From NCBI GenBank assembly GCA_025499625.1, contig JAFMVD010000019.1:33499-97498 (forward strand): a stretch of 64,000 bases of DNA. The letters run 5' to 3'. Shown one piece after another: positions 55,902-64,000 of this stretch (position 1 is its first letter; each line of letters starts with the position of its first letter). A model generated the notes under the pieces. It ran no database searches. It saw only the letters and a program-made list of their open reading frames with translations, and was not told where the DNA came from. Source of the stretch: Carboxylicivirga fragile. GTDB taxonomy: Bacteria; Bacteroidota; Bacteroidia; Bacteroidales; Marinilabiliaceae. A program made the position numbers and the translations under genes.

Positions 55902-56468
55902 TTGACAGAAACAAACATTGACATACATAAACCTATAATCCTGAAGGCAGCCAAAGGCAATGCAAAGGCACAAAAACAACTTTACGAGTTGTATGCCAAG
56001 GCGATGTTTAACATTTGCTACCGCATGATGAATAACATGCACGATGCTGAGGACATTTTGCAGGAAATATTCTGTGAAGCTTTTAAACGACTTAATAGCT
56101 ATCGTTTCGAATCAACTTTTGGAGCATGGATAAAACGAATAACAATAAACAAATGCATTAATGAACTTAAACGTAAAAAAGTAACACTCGAACTTAAAGA
56201 AGACATTACACCTGATGCTATGAGTGATGATTATGAAGATACTGAATCAACTACATTAAGTGTAGAACATATTAAACATGCCCTTGGGCTTTTGCCAGAT
56301 GGCTACCGTATCGTCTTCTCACTTTATATGCTTGAAGGTTACGACCACCAAGAAATCGCCGAAATTATGAACGTATCAGTTTCAACCTCTAAATCGCAAT
56401 TAGCCCGAGCTAAGAAAAAACTGATTGAAGTGCTTAAAGCCGGATCTATGCAATATAACCTTAATTAA
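55902..56468 (+). CDS. ECF RNA polymerase sigma factor
   Basis: 188 residues. Region 2 (KAMFNICYRMMNNMHDAEDI, then LQEIFCEAFKRL) and region 4 (LPDGYRIVFSLYMLEGYDHQ, then EIAEIMNVS) are clear, with an acidic linker. It directs RNA polymerase to envelope- or stress-type promoters. No ATG or GTG exists between the upstream in-frame stop and region 2, so TTG at 55902 is taken as start. The anti-sigma gene follows 7 bp later. Confidence 0.92.
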   Translation: MTETNIDIHKPIILKAAKGNAKAQKQLYELYAKAMFNICYRMMNNMHDAEDILQEIFCEAFKRLNSYRFESTFGAWIKRITINKCINELKRKKVTLELKEDITPDAMSDDYEDTESTTLSVEHIKHALGLLPDGYRIVFSLYMLEGYDHQEIAEIMNVSVSTSKSQLARAKKKLIEVLKAGSMQYNLN

Positions 56469-56475
56469 ATGTGTT

Positions 56476-57009
56476 ATGACAGATAGACTAAAAGACTATA
56501 TAGACAGCAACCTCGATGCTTTTAATGAACTGGAACCACCTAAGGCTAGTTGGAATCAGATTGCAAGCAAATTGGGACATCGCCAAACCAGAAGAATACA
56601 ACTAATCAAATATGCTGGATTAGCTTCTGCAGCTGCTATTATTGCATTTATTGTTATGTTTTCGCCCATAACTAATAATAGTTCAGAATCAATTAATCTT
56701 GCCGAAATACCTGAAATGGTAGAGACAGAAGCATATTACAGTCTTCAGGTTAATCAAAAACGTAATCAAATATATCAGCTTGCAGGTCAACACCCAGCAC
56801 TAAAGCAGGAAATGGATAATGATTTAGCCGAATTAGATAGCCTACTATTAGAAATAAAAGACGACTTAAAAGACAATGTTTCAAATACCGAAGTAGTTGA
56901 TGCTATGATTCAGAATTACAGAATGAAACTAATGATATTAGAAGATATCATGTCGTTTTTAGAAGAACAAGACAATGACAATAAAAAGACGGAGATCTAT
57001 GAACTATAA
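56476..57009 (+). CDS. Putative anti-sigma factor, single membrane helix
   Basis: 177 residues: cytoplasmic N-terminus (about 1-45), one membrane helix (about 48-68, YAGLASAAAIIAFIVMF), then a periplasmic helical domain. Size, topology and location right after an ECF sigma gene fit an anti-sigma protein. There is no clear conserved zinc motif. The next gene's start overlaps its end by 11 bp. Confidence 0.78.
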   Translation: MTDRLKDYIDSNLDAFNELEPPKASWNQIASKLGHRQTRRIQLIKYAGLASAAAIIAFIVMFSPITNNSSESINLAEIPEMVETEAYYSLQVNQKRNQIYQLAGQHPALKQEMDNDLAELDSLLLEIKDDLKDNVSNTEVVDAMIQNYRMKLMILEDIMSFLEEQDNDNKKTEIYEL

Positions 57010-58090
57010 ATTGATAATATTATTTAGTCTATATCTGCTGGCGTCGCTTAACTTTGCGAAAGCACAAAGCTTTACGGAAGAAATAAAGCACCATAGGGTC
57101 TTTTATGTCTCACCAGCCGCTACTTTAGAACTAAATAATAAGTATGGAAACATACATATTTCTACATGGGAAGAAGACTCCATTAGCATTGATATTAATT
57201 TCTTCATCTCAGAAAAGAGTGAAGCAAAGTTTAATAAAATAAAGGACAATGTGCAGTTTAAGATAGGTGGCAACTCTGCTTTTCTTTCCGCCGAAACCGT
57301 TTTTGGAAGCAAATATTCTTCGTTTTTCAAAAATATTAAAGAAGCCACAAACATGCTATCATCACCAAATAACAATTCACGTATTGATTATTTCGTGAAG
57401 GTTCCGTCCTACATCAACCTAAAGATCGAAAATCGATACGGTGACATATTTATACCTGATTTTCATGGGAACATTAATGTACAATTGTCGAATGGAGATT
57501 TTCAAGCACGCAAAATAAGCGGCTCTAACATACTAAACCTTGAATTTGGAAATGTTATCATCGAGCAACTCGAGCAAAGTACCTTAAACCTCAATTTTGC
57601 AGAAGTTAACATTGATAAAGCAGGACAATTAGATATCAATTCAAAATCATCAAAGGTAAATATCAAAGATTGTAACCTGATAAAGCTAAAGTCGAAACGC
57701 GATGAGTACAGCATAGACAATATTGGCTTCGTATTTGGAGACACCTACTTCAGTAAATTGAGCATTTACAATTTAAACAACGAATATAATATGGTGATGC
57801 AGTACGGAGAACTTAAACACTTGGGCATTGCCCCGGCATATAAACTAATACGAATTAACTCGGCATACACCAATTGCACACTTGTAATGGAAAATCCTGT
57901 TGCTTATAAAAGCACGATTAAGGGACCTAAGAGCAATATCATTTTGGCACAATCCATCTCTTCCAATGAAGCAAACTGGGAAGAATTAGTGAAAAGCAAT
58001 CCTGTATCATTCTATTATAAAAGCCAGACTGCTAAAGAGAAAGTACAAGTGCAAATTAATGATGCGACCTTAAAGATAAGCCATAAATAA
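56999..58090 (+). CDS. DUF4097-like exported beta-helix protein
   Basis: 363 residues. A signal peptide (MNYKLIILFSLYLLASLNFA) is followed by repeated short strands: KYGNIHISTWEEDSISIDIN, IENRYGDIFIPDFHG, NLEFGNVIIEQLE, NLNFAEVNIDKA. This is the stacked-turn pattern of DUF4097/adhesin-like proteins, often found in ECF operons. Probably periplasmic or cell-surface. The ATG at 56999 has GGAGA before it; an ATG at 56975 lacks a signal start. Confidence 0.85.
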   Translation: MNYKLIILFSLYLLASLNFAKAQSFTEEIKHHRVFYVSPAATLELNNKYGNIHISTWEEDSISIDINFFISEKSEAKFNKIKDNVQFKIGGNSAFLSAETVFGSKYSSFFKNIKEATNMLSSPNNNSRIDYFVKVPSYINLKIENRYGDIFIPDFHGNINVQLSNGDFQARKISGSNILNLEFGNVIIEQLEQSTLNLNFAEVNIDKAGQLDINSKSSKVNIKDCNLIKLKSKRDEYSIDNIGFVFGDTYFSKLSIYNLNNEYNMVMQYGELKHLGIAPAYKLIRINSAYTNCTLVMENPVAYKSTIKGPKSNIILAQSISSNEANWEELVKSNPVSFYYKSQTAKEKVQVQINDATLKISHK

Positions 58091-58111
58091 CCCAACATTG
58101 AGGAAATAAGA

Positions 58112-58615
58112 ATGAAATCGATAATAATCATATTTGTAATAAGTCTTGTAACACTAAAGCTAAGTGCGCAAGATTACAACAATGCCGTTCGCGTATCAAC
58201 TGGGGAATATTGGGGCGTAAGTTACAAGCGACTATTTAATCAAAAAAATGGTGCAATGGGACGTTTTCAGGTAAATAATAAAGGTGCACAATTAACTGGC
58301 TTACGTTTATTTCACACCCCTGCGTTTCCGGCTACCTCAAGTCAATGGTTTTTTGCCTATGGCTATGGTGTTCATTTTGCATATCGCACTAAAATTGATT
58401 CGCGTAATTTGTTTACACCATTTGCTCCACCCATTGTTAACACAGGTCACTTTTTTTCACCAGGTGTTGATGGATATCTATCATTAGAATATCGTTTTTT
58501 GAAAGTACCATTTGTTTTATCAGCTGATTACATGCCAAATTTTGAGTTTTTTGGGCCCAATTTTTTTCGACTCAACATGAATAATTTCACAGTATCAGCT
58601 GCTTTCACATTTTAA
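58112..58615 (+). CDS. Exported barrel-like protein, hypothetical
   Basis: 167 residues with signal peptide (1-20) and alternating strands that end in VSAAFTF, a barrel C-terminus. AGGAAATAAG before the ATG is one of the few clear ribosome sites here. Probably a small outer-membrane protein made with the ECF operon, 21 bp after the DUF4097-like gene. Function unknown. Confidence 0.78.
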   Translation: MKSIIIIFVISLVTLKLSAQDYNNAVRVSTGEYWGVSYKRLFNQKNGAMGRFQVNNKGAQLTGLRLFHTPAFPATSSQWFFAYGYGVHFAYRTKIDSRNLFTPFAPPIVNTGHFFSPGVDGYLSLEYRFLKVPFVLSADYMPNFEFFGPNFFRLNMNNFTVSAAFTF

Positions 58616-58659
58616 ATATTTACAACAGTTTACATTAACGAAATAAAAAAACATACAAT

Positions 58660-59346
58660 ATGAAAAAATTAATCTTCAGCCTAACATTTATTCTTTGTGC
58701 AGGACTTCTCCATGCACAGGAAAGCGACAATGATGTACAAACACTTTTTAGTGGCAAAGGGGGCGAAAAATCAAATGGAGGATACGGAGCAGTAATGGTA
58801 GGTTATAGCAATATAGCCGACAGAGATGCAATTTTAATAGGAGGCCGTGGTGCATGGATAATCGATCACAATTTTGCAATAGGTATGGGTGGCTATGGCT
58901 TTATTACCGATCCAAAAACAGATCCTTTCATTCTTAATGATGGACAACCGCAAAAGTATCAAATAACTGGTGGTTATGGAGGTCTGCTTTTTGAACCAAT
59001 TATAGGTGCTAAAAAACCCATACACCTTTCGTTTCCAATACTAATTGGTGCAGGAGGAGTAGCATATACCAAACATTGGGAAAATACTGATTGGGAAAAT
59101 TCAGACCATGACTACCAAAACACCTATGAGGATAGCGATGCTTTTTTTGTAGTGGAACCCGGCGTTGAAGTTGAGTTCAATATGTTGAAATTTTTCAGAA
59201 TTGCACTTTCTGCCAGCTATAGATACACTAGCAATATCAATTTAGACTATAAAAACCCTGGTATTGGCGAACCTACTAGAATTGGTGAAAAAGATATGCT
59301 AAGAGGTATGAACTATGGCATAGCACTTAAATTTGGTAAATTTTAG
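58660..59346 (+). CDS. Exported outer-membrane barrel-like protein, hypothetical
   Basis: 228 residues with signal peptide MKKLIFSLTFILCAGLLHAQ and Gly-rich alternating strands (GGYGAVMVGYSN, GAWIIDHNFAIGMGGYGF), ending in YGIALKFGKF. Fits a small beta-barrel. Last gene of the ECF operon, 44 bp after the preceding one and followed by a strong terminator. Confidence 0.78.
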   Translation: MKKLIFSLTFILCAGLLHAQESDNDVQTLFSGKGGEKSNGGYGAVMVGYSNIADRDAILIGGRGAWIIDHNFAIGMGGYGFITDPKTDPFILNDGQPQKYQITGGYGGLLFEPIIGAKKPIHLSFPILIGAGGVAYTKHWENTDWENSDHDYQNTYEDSDAFFVVEPGVEVEFNMLKFFRIALSASYRYTSNINLDYKNPGIGEPTRIGEKDMLRGMNYGIALKFGKF

Positions 59347-59390
59347 GTTTAACCCAACTAATAAAACCCGTTCTTAACAAGAAAGCAAAC

Positions 59391-59423
59391 AAGGAGGTAG
59401 CTCAAGCACAAGCTACCTCCTTT
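59391..59423 (+). terminator. Terminator of the ECF operon
   Basis: AAGGAGGTAGCT (59391-59402), an 8-base loop, and AGCTACCTCCTT (59411-59422). A 12-bp stem with a TTT tail. Confidence 0.82.
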
Positions 59424-59517
59424 CACTTAACAACCATTAACCTTGTCTTCCAATCCCGATAATCGTGGAAATGAAGACATCAAATTAACCCCCAATTCTA
59501 TATTTAATAGCTCGTTA

Positions 59518-59540
59518 GTCAGAAGTCAGTAGTCAGTAGC
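59518..59540. repeat. Short GTCAGTA-type tandem repeat
   Basis: About three imperfect copies of AGTCAGTAGT in the gap between the ECF operon terminator and the next gene. Too short to have a clear role. Confidence 0.4.
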
Positions 59541-59638
59541 CTTATTCATAACACATTAACATTCAGCCATAAGTACAATATCTCTACAAATACTCAAAAC
59601 ACTGATTATCTGACTAATACGAAATTTTAACAATGTAT

Positions 59639-60910
59639 TTATTTTAGTATTAGTTTTTTAACTACTAACGCACCTCCTACATGCATTTTAACAAGATAAG
59701 TTCCTGAAGGTATTTCACTTACATCCACATTTGCAGATAAACCCGAAACCTTACCAGACAGCAATAAACTTCCTGTCAAATCATACAATTCATAACTTAG
59801 CTCTTCACCTGCCTCAATGGTAAAATAATCGACACATGGATTCGGATAAATCTTTACCTGATCGTCAATGAGCTCATCGTCAATAGCAGTGGGCGTACCA
59901 AAAGTTATATCAACCGGCCACGACTTGCTATATACTATTTGGTTCGAAGCATCAATAAACATCAACCTTACTTCATCAACCTTACCATCTGCCGAAAGGG
60001 TAAAGCTTTCGCTACGATCTCCCCTGTAAGCCGATGTTGTAAAATAATCTGGCACCAGCTGATTCTGAACAATGGCATCTTGATAATACAATCGGAAGGC
60101 ACACTTTAATTCCCCATCGGTTTTTATATACTTATAATTAAACTGCACATCCTCATTAACAGCCAACTGCAAAGGTGAGACTACGTTAATTTGATAGAAA
60201 GCGTATGGAAATACACGATAATCAACATTGATAAATCGTTCATAGTATACCAATCCTTGATCATCGCGATCACCCATAACAACACGAAGTTGATTAACCA
60301 TTTGATGCGAGTTAATTTCGAAGGTAGCTGTGCCTGAGCCGTTTTCACCATCGTACATTGCAGCTGAATAAGAAACTGACTGACATGGTTGCCCATCGTT
60401 ATATGGCTGGAAAGAAACCGTTGCATTATTTGTATTCTTGAAAAAATCAAACGACACCTCAACCTCTTCATTCACAGCCAACATCGAAGTAACACCTCGA
60501 TTAACACTCACATTATCAACTATACAATCCACAATTTCGAACTGTATATTTTTATAAATTCGCTTCATTAGCGTTCCTGCTCCATTTCGGAACTCTACCC
60601 ATATGGCATCAACATTGCCATCGTTTGATGTAAAAGTCATGCTAACGGATGCCTGACCTGAATTAGTCACAACAGATTTTTTTACTAAAATACAATTGCG
60701 CAACTCATCACCAACGTCGTCAAAAGGTACAAATGCAATTTTCACAGGCCCATCTGGCTTGGTATAATTAAAAGTAAAATTCATGGTTTGCCCCACTGCT
60801 AACTTAGCTCCCGAAGCTTTTGTTGTGCGAATATTCGTAACAGTGTATTCATCAGCCATAGCTGACATCGTCAATAATAAAAATGCCAATAAAAAGTATA
60901 AATTTCTCAT
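59639..60910 (-). CDS. Type IX-secreted protein with three internal repeats
   Basis: 423 residues: signal peptide (1-19), then three beta-sandwich-like repeats of about 100 residues (around 22-128, 129-240, 241-335), each with LAVGQT or LAVNE and a F/Y-x-Y/F strand, then a C-terminal type A sorting domain (VKIYPNPCVDYFTIE to VVKKLILK). It is exported across the outer membrane by the type IX system, where the tail is usually cut off and the protein attached to the surface. Ligand unknown. Confidence 0.88.
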   Translation of the reverse strand: MRNLYFLLAFLLLTMSAMADEYTVTNIRTTKASGAKLAVGQTMNFTFNYTKPDGPVKIAFVPFDDVGDELRNCILVKKSVVTNSGQASVSMTFTSNDGNVDAIWVEFRNGAGTLMKRIYKNIQFEIVDCIVDNVSVNRGVTSMLAVNEEVEVSFDFFKNTNNATVSFQPYNDGQPCQSVSYSAAMYDGENGSGTATFEINSHQMVNQLRVVMGDRDDQGLVYYERFINVDYRVFPYAFYQINVVSPLQLAVNEDVQFNYKYIKTDGELKCAFRLYYQDAIVQNQLVPDYFTTSAYRGDRSESFTLSADGKVDEVRLMFIDASNQIVYSKSWPVDITFGTPTAIDDELIDDQVKIYPNPCVDYFTIEAGEELSYELYDLTGSLLLSGKVSGLSANVDVSEIPSGTYLVKMHVGGALVVKKLILK

Positions 60911-60970
60911 AGTTTAGTTAATTAAGTTTTAAAAGGTTTGAGTACACCTAGAGTTATATCGGTGCTATAA

Positions 60971-61942
60971 TTATGCCTTAGTCCAAATGCGCGTATTCAA
61001 ATTCATTTCATGAATAATCGTTTCAATCAGACTAAAAAGCAGAAACATTTCTTCCACATCCTTATAGTTAATACCATCCTTACTGATTTTAGGCTCAAAC
61101 ATATTTTTACCCATAGGAATGGCACAGTACACATTTTCGCCTACAAACGAGAAGTACATTTTTAAACCAAGTTGCTTTTGAATATTAACAATGGCCTCCA
61201 TAAGTACAGGTGTGAGCACGTAGCGCGCCTCCTGCTGACTACTTCCATATACTGTAAACAAACGTTCAAATTCAGGATTCTCAAGTTTCACCATTTCGCC
61301 ATGCAAACGATTCTTCTTACGCTCTTTACCAAAAATATTAGTTGTTCGTCGATCATTCTGTGGCATTACAAATGTTCTTTCGCCCAACTGCTTATTAAAT
61401 TCTGCCACAAAGAAAATACCTCTAAAAATTGTATTCCATTGGGTTCTTTTATTCCCATCATCATCACGTGACACCGTTTTCTCTTCTGTTTTTAATTCTG
61501 AAAATTGAAAAGGGGTTTGCTCAATCGTTCCTGTTATTAAATCATCACCCGTGCAGCGATCAGGATCCTCAGGAAAAATACCTGATAAAGAATAGAACTG
61601 TTCTCGAATATGAGCACTAGGATTGTATTTATAATCAGTATTTATCAGCTTAACAATTTTCTCAACCACTTCAACTTTAAACACTTTTTTATAATCCTGA
61701 TAACGGATATATGCTTTTATGGCGCAATAAATACCAGCTATGGCGAATAACACAAGCGTTACAATGACCATTGTAGGACTCATAAGACTTTCGCCCAGCT
61801 GATAAGTTAGGAAAATGAAGACTGCAGCCACAATACCAAGATTGCGCCATTTTTTTATGAACTTACGTTGATCTTCCATCCCGGCCAATTGCGGCTTAAG
61901 TTCATTTTCGTATAATTTTTTTAATTCTTCAAATGATTTCAT
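60971..61942 (-). CDS. DUF3137 family membrane protein
   Basis: 323 residues. Two membrane helices near the N-terminus (about 33-50 and 57-75), then a cytoplasmic domain with PFQFSELKTEEK and FRGIFFVAEF, characteristic of DUF3137. These proteins commonly stand next to LemA and have no proven role. It lies 90 bp after the LemA gene on the same strand. Confidence 0.9.
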   Translation of the reverse strand: MKSFEELKKLYENELKPQLAGMEDQRKFIKKWRNLGIVAAVFIFLTYQLGESLMSPTMVIVTLVLFAIAGIYCAIKAYIRYQDYKKVFKVEVVEKIVKLINTDYKYNPSAHIREQFYSLSGIFPEDPDRCTGDDLITGTIEQTPFQFSELKTEEKTVSRDDDGNKRTQWNTIFRGIFFVAEFNKQLGERTFVMPQNDRRTTNIFGKERKKNRLHGEMVKLENPEFERLFTVYGSSQQEARYVLTPVLMEAIVNIQKQLGLKMYFSFVGENVYCAIPMGKNMFEPKISKDGINYKDVEEMFLLFSLIETIIHEMNLNTRIWTKA

Positions 61943-62032
61943 AGGAACTTTTTGATAAGGTTTGAGTACTATAATCTGTCATTTAGCATTGAATTACACG
62001 ATGTGTAGTTTGTCAGCATTTACAATATTTTG

Positions 62033-62593
62033 TTAGAACAGGCTTTTAACATCCACATTCTGGCGTTCAACTTCCGGAATTACAAAGACCTCCTTACGCT
62101 GTAGCTTCATTACACCAGCAACGATGCTTTTAGGAAATGTTTGGGTTCCATTGTTAAAATCTGTGATAACAGCATTGTAGGTGCGACGCGCTGCCGATAT
62201 TTGAGATTCTACCTCAGTAAGCGTGCGCTGAAGGTTCATAAAGTTCTCGTTTGCTTTCAAATCCGGATAATTCTCAACGGCTACCATTAGGCTTTTCATG
62301 CCTGATGATATCTTATTATCCAAAGCCACTTTTTCATCGGCACTTAAGTTACCATCAGTAGCTTTAGCTCGCATTTCAGTTACTTTAGTCAACAAGTCCT
62401 TTTCGTGCGCAGCGTATTGTTTAACTGTAGACACCAGATTCGGTATTAAATCATAACGCTTTTTAAGCTGCACATCCATACCTCCAAAGGCATTATCCAC
62501 CTCATTGCGATTACGAACAAGGCTATTATACATCATTACTATCCAAATAATTATTACAAGTGTAATTACGGCTATTATAATTGTAGAATTCAT
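62033..62593 (-). CDS. LemA family protein
   Basis: 186 residues: one N-terminal helix (about 4-22) then a helical bundle with VRNRNEVDNAFGGMDVQLKK, RYDLIPNLVSTVKQYAAHE and NLQRTLTEVESQI. LemA proteins have been linked to envelope functions but their biochemistry is not settled. Six bp after the lipoprotein gene. Confidence 0.95.
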   Translation of the reverse strand: MNSTIIIAVITLVIIIWIVMMYNSLVRNRNEVDNAFGGMDVQLKKRYDLIPNLVSTVKQYAAHEKDLLTKVTEMRAKATDGNLSADEKVALDNKISSGMKSLMVAVENYPDLKANENFMNLQRTLTEVESQISAARRTYNAVITDFNNGTQTFPKSIVAGVMKLQRKEVFVIPEVERQNVDVKSLF

Positions 62594-62599
62594 CGTATT

Positions 62600-63373
62600 T
62601 TATTTTTTAAATTGATTTTTAGCATAACTTACATCATCGGCAACCTTTCTAATCCCCCTATAAAAACGCCTGGCTTTGAGAATAAAAAAACCGAGCATCA
62701 ACAGTAAAACTAAAATCGGAAAGGCAATACCAAGCCACATAGGCGTTTCAACACTATTGTCTGCATTAGCACTATAATCAGTAATTTCATCGGCTCTACC
62801 TTGCGAGCGCAACCATTCGTTGTGCAACTTGTGTTGCTCAGCAACATACGCAGCTTCTGCCTCCAATGAGTCGCGAACAGCCTTCTTTTCAGGACTCTCC
62901 GCAAGCATGTTTCCAAAATTTATATCCTCATCGGCCTCTAATCTAGCTAGCTCTTCATCGCTTAAACCAATCTTTTTGGTATCAATATTACCTATCTGAG
63001 ACTCTAGATCGGCAAGTACATTTTCAAGAACACGCATCTGCTCCGGACTAAGATCTTCGCGCAATAGTTTAGCTTTTTCTTTCGCCTCATCCATATTATT
63101 TTTTGCCAACATAACACGCGATACAGCAAGTCCAGCCTTGATACCCTCACCAGCACTTAACTCTTTTGTACTATCGCCCTCGCGTTGAACAGAAAATTTA
63201 ACTGCCTTTTGCATAGCAAGCTGACAATCGCCAGCGGCACTTGCCATCTCATTCATTATTTCAATTGCCTGCTCATTACCTTCTAATTCAGCAGGGATAG
63301 TATATTCGAGGCTATTGTTATTACAAGATGCTAACAACAGCATTGAACTAATTAGTAGATATATTACTCTCAT
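62600..63373 (-). CDS. Lipoprotein with C-terminal membrane helix, LemA-operon
   Basis: 257 residues. A lipoprotein signal (LLASC), a helical acidic middle rich in coiled-coil heptads, and a C-terminal membrane helix (about 219-240, WLGIAFPILVLLLMLGFF) followed by a basic end. EYTIPAELEGNEQAIEIMNE resembles EVEIPAELEGNKEIVAYVDG in the upstream lipoprotein, so the two are related. No family I recognise. Confidence 0.8.
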   Translation of the reverse strand: MRVIYLLISSMLLLASCNNNSLEYTIPAELEGNEQAIEIMNEMASAAGDCQLAMQKAVKFSVQREGDSTKELSAGEGIKAGLAVSRVMLAKNNMDEAKEKAKLLREDLSPEQMRVLENVLADLESQIGNIDTKKIGLSDEELARLEADEDINFGNMLAESPEKKAVRDSLEAEAAYVAEQHKLHNEWLRSQGRADEITDYSANADNSVETPMWLGIAFPILVLLLMLGFFILKARRFYRGIRKVADDVSYAKNQFKK

Positions 63374-63386
63374 ACAAGTTTGGTTT

Positions 63387-63866
63387 TTAAGATTCTGTTT
63401 TGTTAGCTATCTCCGAATCAAATTTATTTTGAATCTCCTCCATCCTATCTTCAAATTGCTTCCATACGTCATCCAAGGCTTTCAACTCAGCTTCACTTAA
63501 TTGTTTACCTAGATCTATACGCTTGTCAGTATATTCAAGCCATTGCCCCATAACTTCGGCTGACTTAAGTGTAACCTCACCAGTAGCTTTTACTAATTTT
63601 AGCTGATCCATCATGCCCAGTTCCGACTCATCCATTCCGGCAAATTCACCAACATCTTCCATCACATCATCGATTATTTCAGCATAATTATTAGCTACTT
63701 CGGTCATGCCGTCAACATAAGCTACTATTTCTTTATTCCCTTCTAATTCAGCAGGTATTTCAACCTCAATCTTTCCTAATTTATCAACCTTTTCAACCTT
63801 ACTCACGCAGCTAGTTACTGCAAAAAATAAGTTGACTACTATTATTAATAGTGTGTATTTTCTCAT
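63387..63866 (-). CDS. Small lipoprotein, LemA-operon, first gene
   Basis: 159 residues. A lipoprotein signal (FAVTSC), then an acidic, helical body. It shares the IPAELEGN block and helical pattern with the downstream lipoprotein but lacks its membrane helix. It starts the four-gene unit: lipoprotein, lipoprotein, LemA, DUF3137. Function unknown. Confidence 0.8.
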   Translation of the reverse strand: MRKYTLLIIVVNLFFAVTSCVSKVEKVDKLGKIEVEIPAELEGNKEIVAYVDGMTEVANNYAEIIDDVMEDVGEFAGMDESELGMMDQLKLVKATGEVTLKSAEVMGQWLEYTDKRIDLGKQLSEAELKALDDVWKQFEDRMEEIQNKFDSEIANKTES

Positions 63867-63905
63867 AATGTTTGTATAATTATTTAATTGATCAATAATT
63901 GATTA

Positions 63906-64000
63906 GCATAGCTCAAGCAAGCTTGGCTCTACCCTCACTTCTTCACAAATTGTTTCCTGATTTGTTCGGCGCTCGGCATAGCTCAAGCAAGCTTGGCTCT
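63906..64000. repeat. 25-bp direct repeat at 70-bp spacing, cut by the window edge
   Basis: Positions 63906-63930 and 63976-64000 are identical over 25 bp. Each copy contains the inverted repeat CAAGC-AA-GCTTG. The window ends exactly where the second copy ends, so this could be two dispersed copies or the start of a 70-bp tandem array. Confidence 0.6.

Noticed and set aside
63906..64000. CRISPR array at the right edge
   Set aside because: Only two copies are seen, the repeat is 25 bp with a 45-bp gap, and no cas gene is nearby. A dispersed or tandem repeat is more likely.

Overview
The window looks like chromosomal DNA of a marine or anaerobic Bacteroidota, probably Bacteroidales/Marinilabiliales-like. 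The support is the AT-rich composition, promoters of the TTG-N17-23-TAnnTTTG type, weak or A-rich ribosome binding sites, a type IX secretion C-terminal domain, DUF3857, DUF6913, GYDIA-kinase, LpoB/COG3014 and TonB-receptor genes, and an OmpA protein of PorE-like architecture. I see no rRNA, tRNA, insertion sequence or prophage. Apart from a type II restriction-modification pair it reads as ordinary chromosome.

Layout. 1-5.4 kb: a cut-off secreted protein, a lone CheY-like receiver, a TPR/PD40/OmpA outer-membrane protein, a ferredoxin-nitroreductase, a cysteine-cluster protein and SfsA. 5.5-9.3 kb: two overlapping DUF3857/transglutaminase-fold exported proteins. 9.5-11.4 kb: a short-chain dehydrogenase, a thioesterase and a LysE exporter. 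11.6-16.1 kb: a phosphate block made of a PiT transporter and a phosphate-type porin. Both are preceded by tandem 11-bp repeats at the same distance from a -7 box. 16.4-19.6 kb: a barrel-gene remnant, a histidine-rich small protein and a TonB receptor, possibly metal uptake. 19.7-23.3 kb: a SpoIIAA-like protein, a patatin, a helical protein and a C69 dipeptidase. 23.6-25.6 kb: an HTH-fused C5 methyltransferase convergent with an Eco47II-like endonuclease. 25.7-32.6 kb: an antiporter, ligA, DUF6913-dapA and lpoB-COG3014. 32.9-42.7 kb: an RlmL-like methyltransferase, a phosphoesterase, and a TetR-controlled tripartite ABC exporter of YbhGFSR type with an NlpC/P60 lipoprotein at its end.

42.9-53.7 kb is the most notable region. 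Nine codirectional genes with at most 39 bp between them join the lower leucine catabolic enzymes (methylcrotonyl-CoA carboxylase beta and alpha, methylglutaconyl-CoA hydratase, an acyl-CoA dehydrogenase) to the mevalonate pathway (type 2 IPP isomerase, class II HMG-CoA reductase, a GYDIA GHMP kinase, diphosphomevalonate decarboxylase, mevalonate kinase). Neither HMG-CoA synthase nor HMG-CoA lyase is present. The hydratase product HMG-CoA is the reductase substrate, so the layout suggests that leucine carbon can be passed straight to isoprenoids. This is inference from gene order.

53.7-64 kb: amtB-glnK, whose PII protein lacks the usual uridylylated tyrosine; an ECF sigma/anti-sigma operon with DUF4097-like and barrel-like genes; a type IX-secreted protein with three repeats; and a DUF3137/LemA operon with two related lipoproteins. 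The last 95 bp carry a 25-bp direct repeat at 70-bp spacing that runs off the window.
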